From contig CM049321.1 of the NCBI GenBank assembly GCA_026874595.1, forward strand, positions 7,066,979 to 7,130,978: a DNA stretch of 64,000 nt, written 5' to 3'. Below the pieces are notes generated by a model, which saw nothing but the letters and a program-made list of their open reading frames with translations, had not been told where the DNA came from and did not search any database. Shown in pieces: positions 47,513 through 61,100 of the stretch. Position numbers and translations under genes: made by a program. Origin of the DNA: Sipunculus nudus. Lineage: Eukaryota > Annelida > Sipuncula > Golfingiida > Sipunculidae. Each line of letters begins with the position of its first letter. Within the stretch, counting starts at the first letter, position 1.

Positions 47513-47553
47513 CCTATAATATTATAGGATTCCAGACCCTATAATATTATAGG
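47513..47553. repeat. Paired 16-bp perfect palindromes, left arm
   Basis: CCTATAATATTATAGG occurs at 47513-47528 and 47538-47553, 25 bp start to start, each a perfect palindrome. The right arm has the same pair. Confidence 0.9.
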
Positions 47554-48514
47554 ATCCAATGGGTCTATTGCGAAGGCGCAGGGTGCAGTCACACACAAAC
47601 TTAATTCAATCTTGGGTTCATCGTGCATCATATGATCGTTGTTTCAAAGGCAATTATGCAGACAGGTCGAAATATTGAATACGGGAAACATTACAATGTT
47701 TAAATATAACAGATAAATCAATGAAATAAATCAAATATTTATCTTCTTTAATATTTTTTGTCTTACACAGATACTGAGGCTATATTTAATATCGTTGTTT
47801 TCTTGCTACATCACAAATAATTAAACTTTTATTTATTTAATATGGTACAAAATTCTACTGGTCAGGATCATTCGGGTCATTTTATTCACATATTTAAAAG
47901 CCGTTTATAGAATAAACTTCTGTTTCCTAAGGAAAAAATCTCTTTATAGATCACAAAAAAGACCCATACACATTTTGTGAAGTTCATGCTGTAAAAATTA
48001 AACCCTCTGTCCCAGCTGCATTCAAGAAACAACATCGTCTTGTTAAAATTACATGATTTATTAAGAAACAGCAGGACATCGAAACACATTCCATCTCTTT
48101 ATTCGTATCACAAAATATCCGACTGATAGTTTTTAAAACTACTTAATAATTCATATGTAACTTCTTTTTTATATAATTCCTCTCAGCTGGCTTCAGAAGG
48201 TTTGGTTACTGATGTAGATCTTCATCAAACTAGAGATCACTAGAACGGGGGGGGGGGGGGGGTCCTATAGCGAGGTCATGAAGTGTGTGTGTGTGGGGGG
48301 GGGTGCATACTCGCAAAACTTGAATATGCAAAAGGGGGAAGGCCCCTGCATGGTGGTGAATTTCCCTAACAATCTCCTCATCTCCTATACTGTTATATCG
48401 ATTTTGCATATATTATATTGCTGATTAAAATAATAAATGGATTTTAAAAGAGACTTTGGAGGAGCTGCAGATTATAGGTTTTGGGACACCATAATTAAAA
48501 TAAGGAAATAAATG

Positions 48515-48566
<52 letters not shown>

Positions 48567-48943
48567 CATATAAAATGTAAATAATTTACATCATATAAAA
48601 TTATATATATGTCTTAATAAAAGCAACAATTCAAAATAAAAAAAGTTACATTTCCCTGAACTTTATGAATAATATACTCAAATTCCTCAGGTGACTATTA
48701 ACTTTTTATCTTTTACTTAGCGTGACATATTTACATTAAGTTTCGTTACTGTATTCTTTCATTTGCAACAAGTTGAAGATAAAAAAGATCGAATTAATGA
48801 ATTCCACACAAATTATGGTCGTCAAATGTTTGCAATCACAGACAATCTTTTCCACTCATTCTCAATTTTCATTTATGCTGTGGAAATTGTTTCTCATGTT
48901 ACAAGAATTACTTATATTATAAAATTAAAAAACACGATCGATC

Positions 48944-48992
<49 letters not shown>

Positions 48993-49928
48993 AGAGAGAG
49001 AGAGACTCAGGGCAAATACTCGTGCTCATTCAGTTTAGGATAGTCCGCCTTGCACTGTTCGGTGATTTCCTTTGTAACGTTGAACTAGGGCATTGATTTT
49101 CTCGCCTGATACAAGTTGTCCTTTGTGTCGCACACATATATCCACTTCCCAGGAATCCGCATGCGACCCCTCTTTCGCGCCTTGGCAAAACCTAACGAAT
49201 TCCTCGGGAAGCATTTTTTTTTTTTCCTTTGGGTGGTATTTGAAAAGGAAAGTTATATGTAAGCTCCATTTATGACCCATATGATAGATGATATGATGAT
49301 CATATTTGACACTGGACTTCAGTCACTTTGATCTATATTCAGCACACACCCAACAAGGGGGTACTCGCTCCCCTCGCCCCCTTCCTTCGGAATAAAAAGG
49401 CCCCCTCCTTAATTATAAAGGGGACAAAAGTCCCCCCCCCCCATTTTATCATAATTTACGGGTACTTTACTCTCACCTCAAGTATGACGGTGTATGTAAA
49501 TATTATGCAATAGTAATAATTGCAGTTGCAAAAATAAAAACGAATCATAACGAATGAAACGAATCATACTTAAAGGACAAACACTCAAACAAGCTTTCTA
49601 CCAGGAAAAATTCATTGATGGGTCCCCAGAGGCTTGGGTGATTAGCGATACCTCATTATCTAATCTGACCACCCGGCTGCTGTCCAGCACAGCACAGCCC
49701 TTGTACTTGCATTGCCTGGCCTATACTGTGCTCACTAGTGTGTAATGATGTTTCAGTTGACCAGTGCATCTGGGCAGGGCTTTGTCACTGCTTGTGAGTA
49801 TGCAGTACTCTGTATTAGCTGGCCAGCCAAACAGTGTGTACATGGGAGCTTACAGGCCAGTTGTTCATCTCTGACCACAGCCACTGGGCAGGGCATTATT
49901 CAGCTATTGACAATCATTCACTCCAAAT

Positions 49929-49929
<1 letters not shown>

Positions 49930-49996
<67 letters not shown>
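49930..49996. repeat. (TA)n tract at the inner end of the left arm
   Basis: About 33 TA units. Similarity between the arms ends at this run and at its counterpart, 55421-55475. Confidence 0.95.
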
Positions 49997-50001
<5 letters not shown>

Positions 50002-50699
50002 TTGTTTTACTTGGCTCTTTGTAGAAGTAAAACATATATAGTGCACCCTTTTGACTTATATTCCATACACTCACGCTATCTGATATTCTTTGAATTATCA
50101 GGAAAAGTAATAAGTACAGGAAATAACAAGGATGTCATTACTGCTAGATCAATAGAATTGGGATAGTATGAACTATGGTCTCATTCTGAATGTATTGGGG
50201 AAATTTATAATGAAATCTACATCAAATGAATGCCACATCAGTAGTGAATATATTTTCAAATGAGATTTTATAGTTTAGTTATGTTCCCGGCACTGCAATG
50301 ACCAACAACGACTGAAAGATGGTGAAATAACATTTTAATACATGTGTAACAAAAATTAAACTAATAGAACACCATGCAAATTCCCACACCGGTCTCATCC
50401 CGAGTGTGGCAGATAGTTCACTAATATATGACGCTATTTGCTGGTTTTATGGGCTTACGATTGCTCCATGAAAGCAACCTATTGTATATACATAATTAGT
50501 GCGTTATTTGATATCATTTATATTTATACTTAGTATTTAAACACAGGATTATGTTGTCTATATTTTCTGACACAGACATCTGAAGGATCATGTATTTATG
50601 TAAGTACCCATTAATATTACCATTGTATAACCAAAAATATGAAATCCATAGTAATTAAGTATTAAGTGCATGGTTTTGTTTAAATAACTGAATACATAT

Positions 50700-50945
50700 G
50701 GAGGGGATTGTCCTATTTGTTAAGGTGGGCGGGGGGACTTTATTCGGACATGGGCTGTGTTTCACTCAAAAACGTGTGCGCCTTTCTATGACCCATCAGT
50801 GGGAACGATTATCAACCCAGGGTCCGCAGGTGCAGAAGTCACCGGGCCTGGTTGACGCAAGGATTTAATGTGAGAGGAAGCGTGTGATACTGCCCTTTCA
50901 TGTAGTAAGAAACCGGAATGGAATTCTGCAGATGTACATATACAT
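50700..50945 (-). repeat. Dispersed module, reverse copy
   Basis: On the minus strand it matches 925-1140: TGTACATCTGCAGAATTCCA, GGGCAGTA, CCCGGTGACT and GAGTGAAACACAGCC appear in the same order. Confidence 0.65.
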
Positions 50946-53149
50946 AGTTACGTTAGCAAACAAATGGACACGGTTCCCTCCACCAGAAAAGTTGTCTTTA
51001 AATACTTATTTTCTCTCATCTGGACTACACCTATTATTAGGCCTCATTATTCCATCCAGTCGTAGTTCGAGAGACGTAAATTTTCCTTACCCGTATCACT
51101 ATTTTCTTCAGTATTCCTGTCTTGTGAATTCGTCCGCCGCCCGTATATGTTCATATTTCTAGGAGCTAAAGCACTGAGCCGTTATTATTGCTCAGATCTT
51201 GGTTGGTCCAGATGTGATATGAATTCGGTTAATGAGCAAGCCTTAACAATTTTTGGACCATGTATATAATATTCAAGGTTGCTTATAGGGTTTAGCCCCC
51301 TCATAATGTTTTGTATTTATGTATGTTTAATGCAAATTTTGTTCAATAGCGCCCAGCACAGATGGACCGTCACCACTATTCAGTGGCTTGAACATCTCAT
51401 TATAATCTTTTGTTCAAATTTAGTTTTCTTGTATATTCACATGTATCTGGTCACGTTTTGATATGAAGTAAAATTTCTGTATATTCTTTAATGCGTATTT
51501 CGTGTTTTGGGTTGTATGTTTATGTCCGAGGTCTGGATGTGTTTGCCTCGAATTATATACAGTACGAGCTCAGGCTTTTGTGAGAATATGTAAAAATTAT
51601 TGATCCAGTATCATGTGAAATATATTGAAACTTAAAGTATATGCAGTCCATAACTCCTGGGACTGCTAGGACTGACCTTTTACAATGTGGTCTATCAAGA
51701 CTTCTAGAGTCGTGTCTATAGACATGGTTGTGGCCTTTCACTAATCTTAACCCATTTCAATGTATTACTTTGTAACAAAACCCCTTTTTACCATAAGAAA
51801 CTATATGCAGTCAAGTTTGACAAAGTTTTTAAAAATATTGATATTTGAAAACGATATAGCAAAACGCAATTTGGGAATCGCCGTATCGCAATATATACAA
51901 ATATGTCATTATCACACACATAATATATATATATATATATGTTGGTGTGATTGTGTGTATATATATGTTTGTATTAAGTTAACAGAAGTTCCTAAAATGA
52001 AGTGATGAAGCAAAGCAAGAAAGTACATGATGAGGCTTTGATCACTATACACTAAAATTGAAGGCAACTGCTTTATACTGACCTTTCATTTTACTCTTGC
52101 CATTTGAACCTAGTACATGTACTAGATCGGCAACATTAATAATATTTAAAATTAAATCTCTGATACCAGTTACCATTCTGAATTTGAGACCATATGATTT
52201 CTGGATCAAGGTGGGGTCTGTATACTCTGCAGCATGTCCAGCATCAGGTTGGCACACCCAGCCATGCAAAACAGGCAATAATTTTCTTGATAAAAAGATC
52301 ACTATAAACAAGAATTTGAGACATTCATTTGGTTTCTGTTGGCTCAAACATCTTAAAACTTGAAAGAGTGTTTATTTTTATAAATATGCATTTTTTCATT
52401 CAGATTTAATATTAACGGTTTAAATAGGGTTATAATTACAATACAGCATGATTTTCTTTGGCAAGAGTTATCTCATGTTTAAAAGACGACAATGTTTCTA
52501 CTCTGATGCTTTGTTCCTTTCAACAAGAAGAAGATTCTCACTTCACATGCAGTCTTCGTCTTAAAAAATAATCATATGTTTCAGCTTGAGAAGTGTTTTT
52601 TGTTTTCCTCTAGCTCCCATTGAATTTAAATAAGAAATTAATAGGTATACCTATACACTGTTAAAATAACGAGGTTTTCTACTATTATTTTGGAGCTGCT
52701 ATATATAAGATGTAATGAAACTTGTTTACCCGGTCATTACAGGTATAAATCTGAGTGATATAATAGAGAATTTTTAAATTGAAAGTAATATTGCATAGAA
52801 TATGATATTGAATTAATATTACTGCATTGTTAAGTCATTTTGAAGGCTGATGAACTTATATTTGTCACTAAAATGTCTATATGTAAATTCTGTAGACAAG
52901 CTTTGAGTTTTGAATTTTATAAAATCTCTATGGTTTAAATCTGACAATTAGTTGTGAAACAGCAACAAGCTTTAGATACCTGGAGGATACGGGCAAAGCT
53001 AGAGATAAATCTAAAATGTGCAGTGGAATGTCTAGGCTTGTTTAAATATTTTTTTGCAACAATACACGTGTTGGTAGAGTGTTTTTCGATGTGCATCAGA
53101 CTTTACGTGACAGTTTTTGTCCACACTGGAATCCAGTGATGAAGTTGTG

Positions 53150-53645
53150 TCCATGCCATCCGAGTCCGAGTGCAAGTCCGAGTCCAGACAAGTCAATACC
53201 GAGCCCTTGAGGTTCAAGTCCAAGTCCATCTTCTTTGAGTCTGAGTCATTTTACCCCAAGTCCAAGTCCGAGTGTAATTCCAATACATATATGTCTGCAA
53301 AAAAGTAAATTAAAATGGAAATGTCAGATTAACATGTACACTTTTACGTTAGTTCACACATGGTTTTACTTTAATGGTTAATTACATTTATAGCTCCCGA
53401 TGCTGAGCAAAGCTTGGTATATATAATATTATTATTGATTAATATTCTGTTAGTAGTTCGCACATATACATAAATCTTTATAATATGTGACATATGAGTT
53501 GTTTTCAATAGGACTTATATGAGATGGACGCCGCCTGATTTCTGTAGTCCGTATATATAGATCCTCCGAGTCCGAGGACATGTCCGAGTCAAGGACCCTT
53601 GAGTCCAAGATCGGACTCGACTCCTACATCACTACTCGAACCAAG
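53150..53645. repeat. (GAGTCC)n/(AAGTCC)n hexamer tracts
   Basis: Imperfect six-base units CCGAGT and CCAAGT fill 53150-53280 and 53560-53645. They read as Ser/Glu- or Asp/Ser-rich peptides in several frames, which is expected of the repeat itself. I see no exon borders. Confidence 0.7.
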
Positions 53646-53687
53646 CTGGACTCGGCTTAAATTTTGAGTGCATATGCCTGAGTTTAA

Positions 53688-53830
53688 GGCGGTTTCACAC
53701 CGGATGCGTCCGAACGAATATGACACGAACGAATATTTCTGCCGATCCGACTAAAATCCTGTCGCATCCGAAATTTCATTCACACCAAATCCGAACGATA
53801 TTTTTGGTTTCCGACCGAGGAATTTTCGTC
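53688..53830 (+). mobile_element. Possible terminus of a PIF/Harbinger-like element
   Basis: GGCGGTTTCACACCGGATGC followed by repeated CCGAACGA and CGCATCCGAA-type words resembles the hyphenated ends of Harbinger-type transposons. No matching opposite end is seen nearby, so it may be a solo end or a truncated copy. Confidence 0.35.
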
Positions 53831-55415
53831 TCCGAAATTCGCATTGGACAGATATATGAGCAATATATGGGATGCACTAAAAATATATATGCATGCTTTA
53901 TGGCCATATATACCTGTAGACCTATACAAAAATGTCGAATACTTCTGAACATGTAAATTGATTTTCTCATTAATTTTTAATTAATAATTATTAACAATAA
54001 AGTTTTTATCTCTGAGTGTACTGACTGAATAAACGAAAATAATATTTACCACTAACTCGACCACAATTCCCATTTCAACATGAATTTAAAAATAATTGCG
54101 CAACCTCTTGTTTCAAGAGAACGGATGCCACTGTAACTGGTGCATTTCAAGTTAAATTAAAGTTTGAATCACTAGTTAAGTTTGATTTATATTTCATTTC
54201 AAATCTGCCAATATGATTTGAACAGTCTGCGCACAGCTATGAAACTTCTGTTTAAATGCAAAACGTTGAAATAAAAATAATACTATGATAATAATACAAA
54301 ATACAAATGAAAAAAGTTATTGTTCCATGATTTTTTTTCTATATTTGACGCGGATTTTTTATTTATAATGAACAGCTTGTCCTGGATAATGTCGCTAATT
54401 TGTGTTAATATCGCTTACAAAGCTGACTTATATTCAGGGGCGTCAATAAAGGGGGGGGGGGCTAGGGGGGATGATCTATGTAATCATCCCTCCCCCTTTC
54501 GGAGAATAACTTTAATATATTGCAAATAATATATTAAGAATTAGAATTTACCCTGAAAAATTTCATCTAAACCTGGTTTAAAAGTCTGTTTTGTCCCCGA
54601 TTGTAAATTAAAATAAGTGGCCTAGCGGCAATTGAAATCTCTTTTGATTAAAATATAATCCCCCCCCCAGGAAAATTACAGATTATATAAAAAGAAGTCT
54701 GGTTAAAATGAAAAAACCTTGGAGCTAAAAACATGTTATAAATATTTGTTTAAATCAAATAAATTTGATTGAAATAAAAATAATCCCTGTTTGTATATTT
54801 TGTGTTTGTATACACATTCATGGGATGAAGATATGCAAGGAAACGTTATTTTGCCTAGCAGTTGAATCCTATGCTGTATTCAAGCCAACTAAGCATCCAT
54901 CAGTTGGCTTTGTAATATTAAATTATTCTTTTTTTTATTCCTTATATATCAACATACTGTGGTTGCCTTTTTGTTCGCAAAAGTATCAAATTCCTGATCT
55001 TCCCGATATTAATCTTTGTTAATAAGAGGTCCCACTGTCGAAGGCAAAGTTGACAAGTAAACGGTTGATTTTATGAATAAAATAGGGTACCTTCAAAGAT
55101 TGATATTTTTAATTATATCAGTTCATTCCACTTGTCTGCCGTTGACGAACAATATTTCTTGTCAATAAGATTAAGTGCCTATAATATTTGATTTAATTAA
55201 TTAACATGATATTGATTATACTCTGTGTATAGGTCTTTGTATTGTGAGATCGCGAAAATGGAACCCTCGCAAAACACTGGAAAGGTAAAAAGCGCGACAT
55301 TTTTACCCCGCGAATACAAATATAAAGTCAACCACAGTAACATGAATTGTGAACCCAACGAATTTAGAACCCCGCGGATTTGAAGTCAACCACAGTAATA
55401 TGTATTTTGAGATCG

Positions 55416-55420
<5 letters not shown>

Positions 55421-55475
<55 letters not shown>
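55421..55475. repeat. (TA)n tract at the inner end of the right arm
   Basis: About 27 TA units, in the mirror position of the left-arm tract. Confidence 0.95.
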
Positions 55476-55478
<3 letters not shown>

Positions 55479-57442
55479 GTACAATAATAAGGTGGCAGGG
55501 TTTATGTGATCGGCCGTGTTTGTGTGTACTGTGCGTTAGTGGTGGCTATACTGTTGGTTAGTCAGTACAAATAACTGGACTGTGTACATATGTGAATACA
55601 CACCAGAAAGCAGCCAGCACTACATGCCTGGAAGTGACACAGCCCTGATCGCACTGACCTACATGCACAGATCAACATTAGACACCAGTAATACAGCTGT
55701 GCATGAATGCAAGTCAGGCCAGTGCTGGGCAGATGGGGTGGGGTGGCCAGATGAGATAATAATGAAGTGTCACTTACTAGTCAAGCATCTAGGGATCAGT
55801 TAAAGAGTTTTAATCCGGTTAGAAAGCAGCACTGATTGCTTCATACATACAATTTGGTAACAGAAATAATTTCAATATTCAGTTTTAATTGTTGCCTTCT
55901 TTAGAAACAAATGCATTTAGTTTATTATTTATTTTTAGTTACATTAATAATTTTTTATAGTTCATAGCTTTGTCTTATAGAACAATGAAAGAGGTTGTTC
56001 AAACATCCCAAGGATAGCTCTTCACTTAACATACAAAAACATTTTGAGCAGGCAGCCATCCAGGTGATAAGTAATAAACCTTATCCATGAAACAAATGAA
56101 AATCGGAATAAACTGTATACCATACAAATGGTTACTGTATGATTATACATTTGTTGTTTATTATATATTTCATAAATTGAATTGAATGAATATATGGATG
56201 AACATTTTTGAAGATAGGCTTTGAAACAGAACCTGGACATTGATGTTGCTTTGTTGCACGAACAACGGGTATGTTAAAATCATAGTTACATCATGTTAGA
56301 AATAAATTAGATGTTGATACGCAAATATATAATTCCCGCATATTTTCCACTTAATCCATAATCTTTCAGTTTTCTTAATGAATTTTATTTACTTTTAATT
56401 AATTTAAAAAGAAATTTGATACATTAACAATGTTCACTTCAACTTAACCTTTAAACTTATCTTGGTCACGGGATTATGAATAAACGTCTTCTGTTATATG
56501 AACCCTGAAATATATACATTAAATGTGAACCATATTTTATAAGGTCTTATTGATACGGAGCCTCCACCCTATAGCTATCAAACTGGCCCTGAAAACCAGA
56601 TAATACAGCTGGTCAGCTCATTAAGAGTCCCGAGGGAGGAGCATGGGGGACTTCAAAGGGATGCCGCACACTCTGGATTTTGGCAATATCAGGCGTTATT
56701 CGGCTTTGCAAATGTACAACACCACATCTATATAACTATACATATTTTTTACTTTACATATTCCATGAATAATGATAAAACGCCAAGTAAAAGATTAAAA
56801 TTAATGTTCACATTAGGTATCTGAGTATAGTATTCAGAAAGTTCAGGGAAATGTTCCTTTTTCATTTTAAACTTTTTGTGTTAATTTAAGCATATATATC
56901 ATTTTATATGATGTACATTATATATATATGTAATAAATTTATTTATAATATATATATATTGTCTTATTTTTATTAAGGTGTCCAAAAACATATTCTGTGC
57001 CTTGGAATGCTCCATTGGACAGCTGATTATATATTTGTTCCACCATATTCAATGCTGGTAATAGAATAACCCGAATGATCCTGACCAGTAGAATTTTGTA
57101 TCATATTAAATTAGTAAAATTTTAAATGTTTGCAACAAATAAACAAAAAATAATTATTTTGTGATGTAGCAAAAAAAAAAAACGATATTAAATATAGTCT
57201 AAGTATCCGTTTATATGACTAAAATATTATGGGTGATAATTATTTTATATATTGCATGGTTTTATCTGTTACACTTTAAATTATAATATTTCCGTATTCA
57301 ATATGTCGACCTGGCTACATATTTGACCTTTAAGCGATCCTATGATGCACGTTAGATGAACGCAAGATTAAATTTAGTGAAAATTATATATGTATGTGTG
57401 TGTGTGACTGCACCCTGCGCCTCCGCAACGGACCCCGTGGAC

Positions 57443-57483
57443 CCTATAATATTATAGCGTCTGGAATCCTATAATATTATAGG
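57443..57483. repeat. Paired 16-bp palindromes, right arm
   Basis: The second copy, 57468-57483, is perfect (CCTATAATATTATAGG). The first, 57443-57458, differs at its last base. The spacing is 25 bp, as in the left arm. Confidence 0.88.
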
Positions 57484-57852
57484 GCTTTGGAGCCTCGCTC
57501 AAGATCACCCTGCGCTCTCCTATTAGCCCTCTCCTTATAATATTATCACTGCCGTCCAGGGCCTGAGGTGCTGTTGATAACTGCAGCTGATATACCCATG
57601 CTTAATTAGCTACCCCCAGAAGCGACCTGCTGCAGCAAGAGCGGTCTGCTGACGCAAGTGACCACCGGTCATATCACGCGCACTCAACCGTTCTTCATAG
57701 CGGTCGCGCAATGCTCAAATGAGCTGCGGTAATCAGATACGATAAGCTTGTGCGCGTCAATGCATCTCCATGTGGCAGCGATTTCGAAAACCAACAGGCC
57801 ATCCGCGCAAGTCCGAAATGCAATAAGTCCGAACGCGATTAATAGGGTGTTC

Positions 57853-58160
57853 GGTTCGTTTTCCACTGAAATAAACGTGCGTATGATGTGACAAGCAGCC
57901 AATCAGATGCCAATAAACAAACACTCGACAGGCATCCTGGCTCCGCCCATTGCTGCGCTTCAAGCGCCGCTTAATGAGTTTCCGGTCGAATTTAAATTGC
58001 TCCCTCTGCATTCTCGCATCATCGACCGATTCGATTATGACATTATGACTGTGTTAGCGTAGCCATGTATCTGTTGTCTGCAGAACTGAAACCAGCAAGC
58101 GAGGTGTGCACGCAGCCTTTGTTGTTACGTTTCGTTTGAATTACAGCTCACCGGCCGAGT
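57853..58160. other. GC-richer segment with CCAAT and GC-box-like words
   Basis: Just outside the right arm lie CCAATCAG (about 57900), GGCTCCGCCC (about 57940) and several CpGs, in contrast with the AT-rich surroundings. It could be a promoter or another transposon end. No first exon is recognised on either side. Confidence 0.3.
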
Positions 58161-61100
58161 TTTGGGAGCTGAAAAGTATGAAAGCAATGAAATTAATTTT
58201 AAAGAAATATTAAATTCAGAAAATCCAACACATATCAAAATTAGCAATTTTTGTTTTTCAGTCATTCAATGTTCGACAGAATTTTTATGGTTGAATAACA
58301 CACTTTGAACAGATGGCAGAATAAACAATATGAGCGTACAATATTTTTAACTTACATGTTGTGTTTTGCTTAAGATGATATATAATGAATAGTAAATGCA
58401 CAATTGTCATTCAGGATCATATTTAATTGTTCTATTTAAATTGAGTATGAACACAAGAAGAAGACCTTTAATATTTATAAAATGTATACCGAACAGACTT
58501 GTACTACATTTTATTCCAGGTGAGTGTTTGTCAGTTGTTTGTTTGTTTAACATTTAATTAGTTATTAATTATTTGTTTCCTATTCTCTCTCTTTTTTTCT
58601 TTTTTTTTCACTTCAACTGACATAAATTACTATTGTCTTTATTGTTGTTGGTGTTGATGTTACTATTATTATTATTAATTACAATTTCAGTTTAGTACAC
58701 ATCGGTATATTTAAGTTGAGTAAAGAATGAGTTAGATGAAAAGTGAAGTAGACATTTAAAGCAAAGTTAACCAAATATTTAACCAGGTATTCAATTTATT
58801 ATTATTTTTTTTTTCAGGTCAGTTATAAAATGCATATTAGAATATATTGCACAGAATGAATGGATTGCATTTTCTTGTGAAATGTATTAATTTATTTATC
58901 AAAATTATTGTAAGTCATGATTATAATAACTTATATATAAGTAACATCTATGCAATACTGATACATGTAATATTATTTTTTTGTATTGACTTTACATTCA
59001 CATATATTTGGAACTATGGGCCTGTGGCCTTCATTTCCGGAATAAAGCATTTGTTTGTTTGTTTGTTGTCACCGGCCGAGTATCCTATGTGCCCAAGGCC
59101 CTAAGCAAACCACGTCAGGGGCAATTCTCTCTGAGCCTGTGGCCTGTTCAGACGGTTACGCTGGGGGATGAGCTGTCACTCAAAAAGAAATTAATATGAT
59201 TGGCTCTGTGTATTCCTCGCTTGGCTTTGTCTTCCAGCACAAGGTCTCATCTGATTGGACAAAAATACAGTGCTCCCCTCTGGTGTTGCAATTCAGGATA
59301 CGAGGTCATAACAAACAGCGCCTTACGATATAGGTAGTAGCCCTATAGGTAAAGCGCTGTGTAAAGAGCGCTGAAATTATAATTACCGGAGGTTATTAAC
59401 ATTAATTCCCTTAACATTTGTAACCTGTTTATAACCCTGTTTGATAATATTCAAATTTCATATATGTCTGGATGAGAATATATGTGTGGGTTATATTATA
59501 TTATATGACAGCATAAACGACTAGACTTTACGATATTATTTGAGGTACGAACCAAGAAAAGTATCAGAATGTTCAAACCAAGGTTACATTTTCAAGGGAA
59601 TATTTTTTGGTATAAGGTTCAAACGTTTGACACAATATCAATTCCTATATTTGATGACATCCACAAAGACTATCTCTGTGGTCCTATCTAGCCCTCAAAC
59701 ACTTCAGGACAAAATATGTAGGTTAAAAGACTTAAATGAGCGATAATAATTCAAACAGAGTATGTCGCCGAAGTCGGGGAGTCCATAGATCTTATTTCAA
59801 ATTTGGTTGAATTTACCAAAAAATCATGCATCAAATTATTTTGGTTTCGCCAAAGTCCCTCAAGGTTTTAACTTTCGTTACAAAACTGATGGCCAGCATC
59901 CGCATCTAAAGCGCGGATCTTGATGGAACTTGGATAGAACAGGATATCTTTGTGATAGTTCTCTTAATAGCATTATATGGTCAGAAAGCAGAGCTATAAA
60001 GGAACTTAAATTCGACAGATTTAGCACTCTTAATGCATGTGGTATGCTGAATGTGTAAGTTTGATATTGTATCATCTCGATCTGTTCACATTAGTGACAA
60101 GAAGTAATTTACAATCGCCTAAAAAGGATAAAGCCAATAATAGAACTAAAACCCATCCTCAAGAATGAACAACCGAGACTGAATGTCGTGCTCTGTGTAG
60201 GACACAAGACAGCCCAGTTTGCATCAACAGCCACCCTGCAAAAAAAGCATGTGTGTACTATACGTGAAAGTGCGGGTCAGTGCACCCTCGTATGAAAAAT
60301 GTCAAACTTCTACAACAAGTATTTCTTCCGTGAAAAATGGCATATGCAGTTTGTCACACCAACCCCCCTGGTCGAGTCGTTAAATTTGTCTGATAGATGA
60401 GTCCGTACACGGTGAGGTATGGGTCCTAACCTGACAATGACAGGTGTCCTCTAGGGCTTTCAATCAGAGTTTGAAATATAAAACACCTAACCCTGCTTTC
60501 CAATATCAAACTAGCCCAACCTAGTAGGGAAGTGGATGGTCACGTTGACGGGGACTGAATGGACAGTCTCTTATGGAAGAACCGTAGCTGTGGATTTTTT
60601 TAATGTTGGAATTGCAAAGACCAATTTGTTTATTCAAAGCAAATAAGCGAAGTAGCCGGGCTACATGAAAAATTGTACAATTCTACATGATCCTATTGCC
60701 AAAGCTAACGAAAAAAAAGAATGTGAAATCTTGTTCAAGAAATCTTTATGAAATTTTGAAGCACGATCTTAACCATTTTTACAGATTTAGAAAATTCAAC
60801 GCCATATCATACGATAAATTAATATTTACCGGTTGTCTACTATGTAAACAGGAATACAATATATCACTTTGTCAAAATAGTATCTTAAGGGTGATAAAGT
60901 ACAAAAAAGATCCATATTGTAGGTCACATATTTATACGAATTGGCCGATTCATTCATCTGCCAAGAAAACAGCTCTGTATCTTTCCCCATTCTCCAGCAG
61001 CAAATATAAACTTTCAATTAAAGTGCCATTGGAAAATGGCGGTCATACCACGCATGCATAACTGAAGGGGGTATATAATGAGTGAAAAAGAATCTATGAG

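Larger units (their letters stand above)
47126..49996 (+). repeat. Left arm of a large inverted repeat
   Basis: The arm begins GAACACCCTATTAATCGCG and matches the reverse complement of 55420-57852 in blocks: 47126-47890 with 57852-57065 (high similarity, including GCAGCAGGTCGC), about 48440-48780 with about 57050-56760 (GGACACC, AATAAGG/AATAAGA, TTCAGGGAAATG), and about 49550-49996 with about 55860-55421. Indels, a G18 run (about 48247) and a (GA)n run (48945-49005) are private to this arm. No transposase is visible. Confidence 0.72.
49997..55420. other. Spacer between the inverted arms
   Basis: About 5.4 kb without a recognised gene. It contains a reverse copy of the dispersed module (50700-50945), a short TA run (about 51924-51940), hexamer tracts (53150-53280 and 53560-53645) and a Harbinger-like end (53688-53830). 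ORFs up to 110 codons are without domains, and the longest crosses the TA run. Confidence 0.55.
55421..57852 (-). repeat. Right arm of a large inverted repeat
   Basis: The outer edge reads, on the minus strand, GAACACCCTATTAATCGCG, as in the left arm. Similarity continues inwards through the palindrome pair (57443-57483) and the block 57065-57130 to the (TA)n run at 55421-55475. It is shorter than the left arm because the segment matching 47890-48430 is missing. ORFs are small and without a known transposase domain. Confidence 0.72.

Noticed and set aside
47246-47519. Overlapping 62-68 codon ORFs in the left inverted arm as a transposase
   Set aside because: They lie in several frames on both strands. 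The right arm does not keep the same frames open, and no catalytic motif is visible.
53117-53308. Ser/Glu-rich ORFs over the hexamer tract
   Set aside because: The composition follows directly from the GAGTCC repeat, and both strands are open.
54430-54510. Third MITE copy starting CAGGGGCGTC in a G-rich stretch
   Set aside because: Only the first few bases resemble the family ends and no opposite end is seen.
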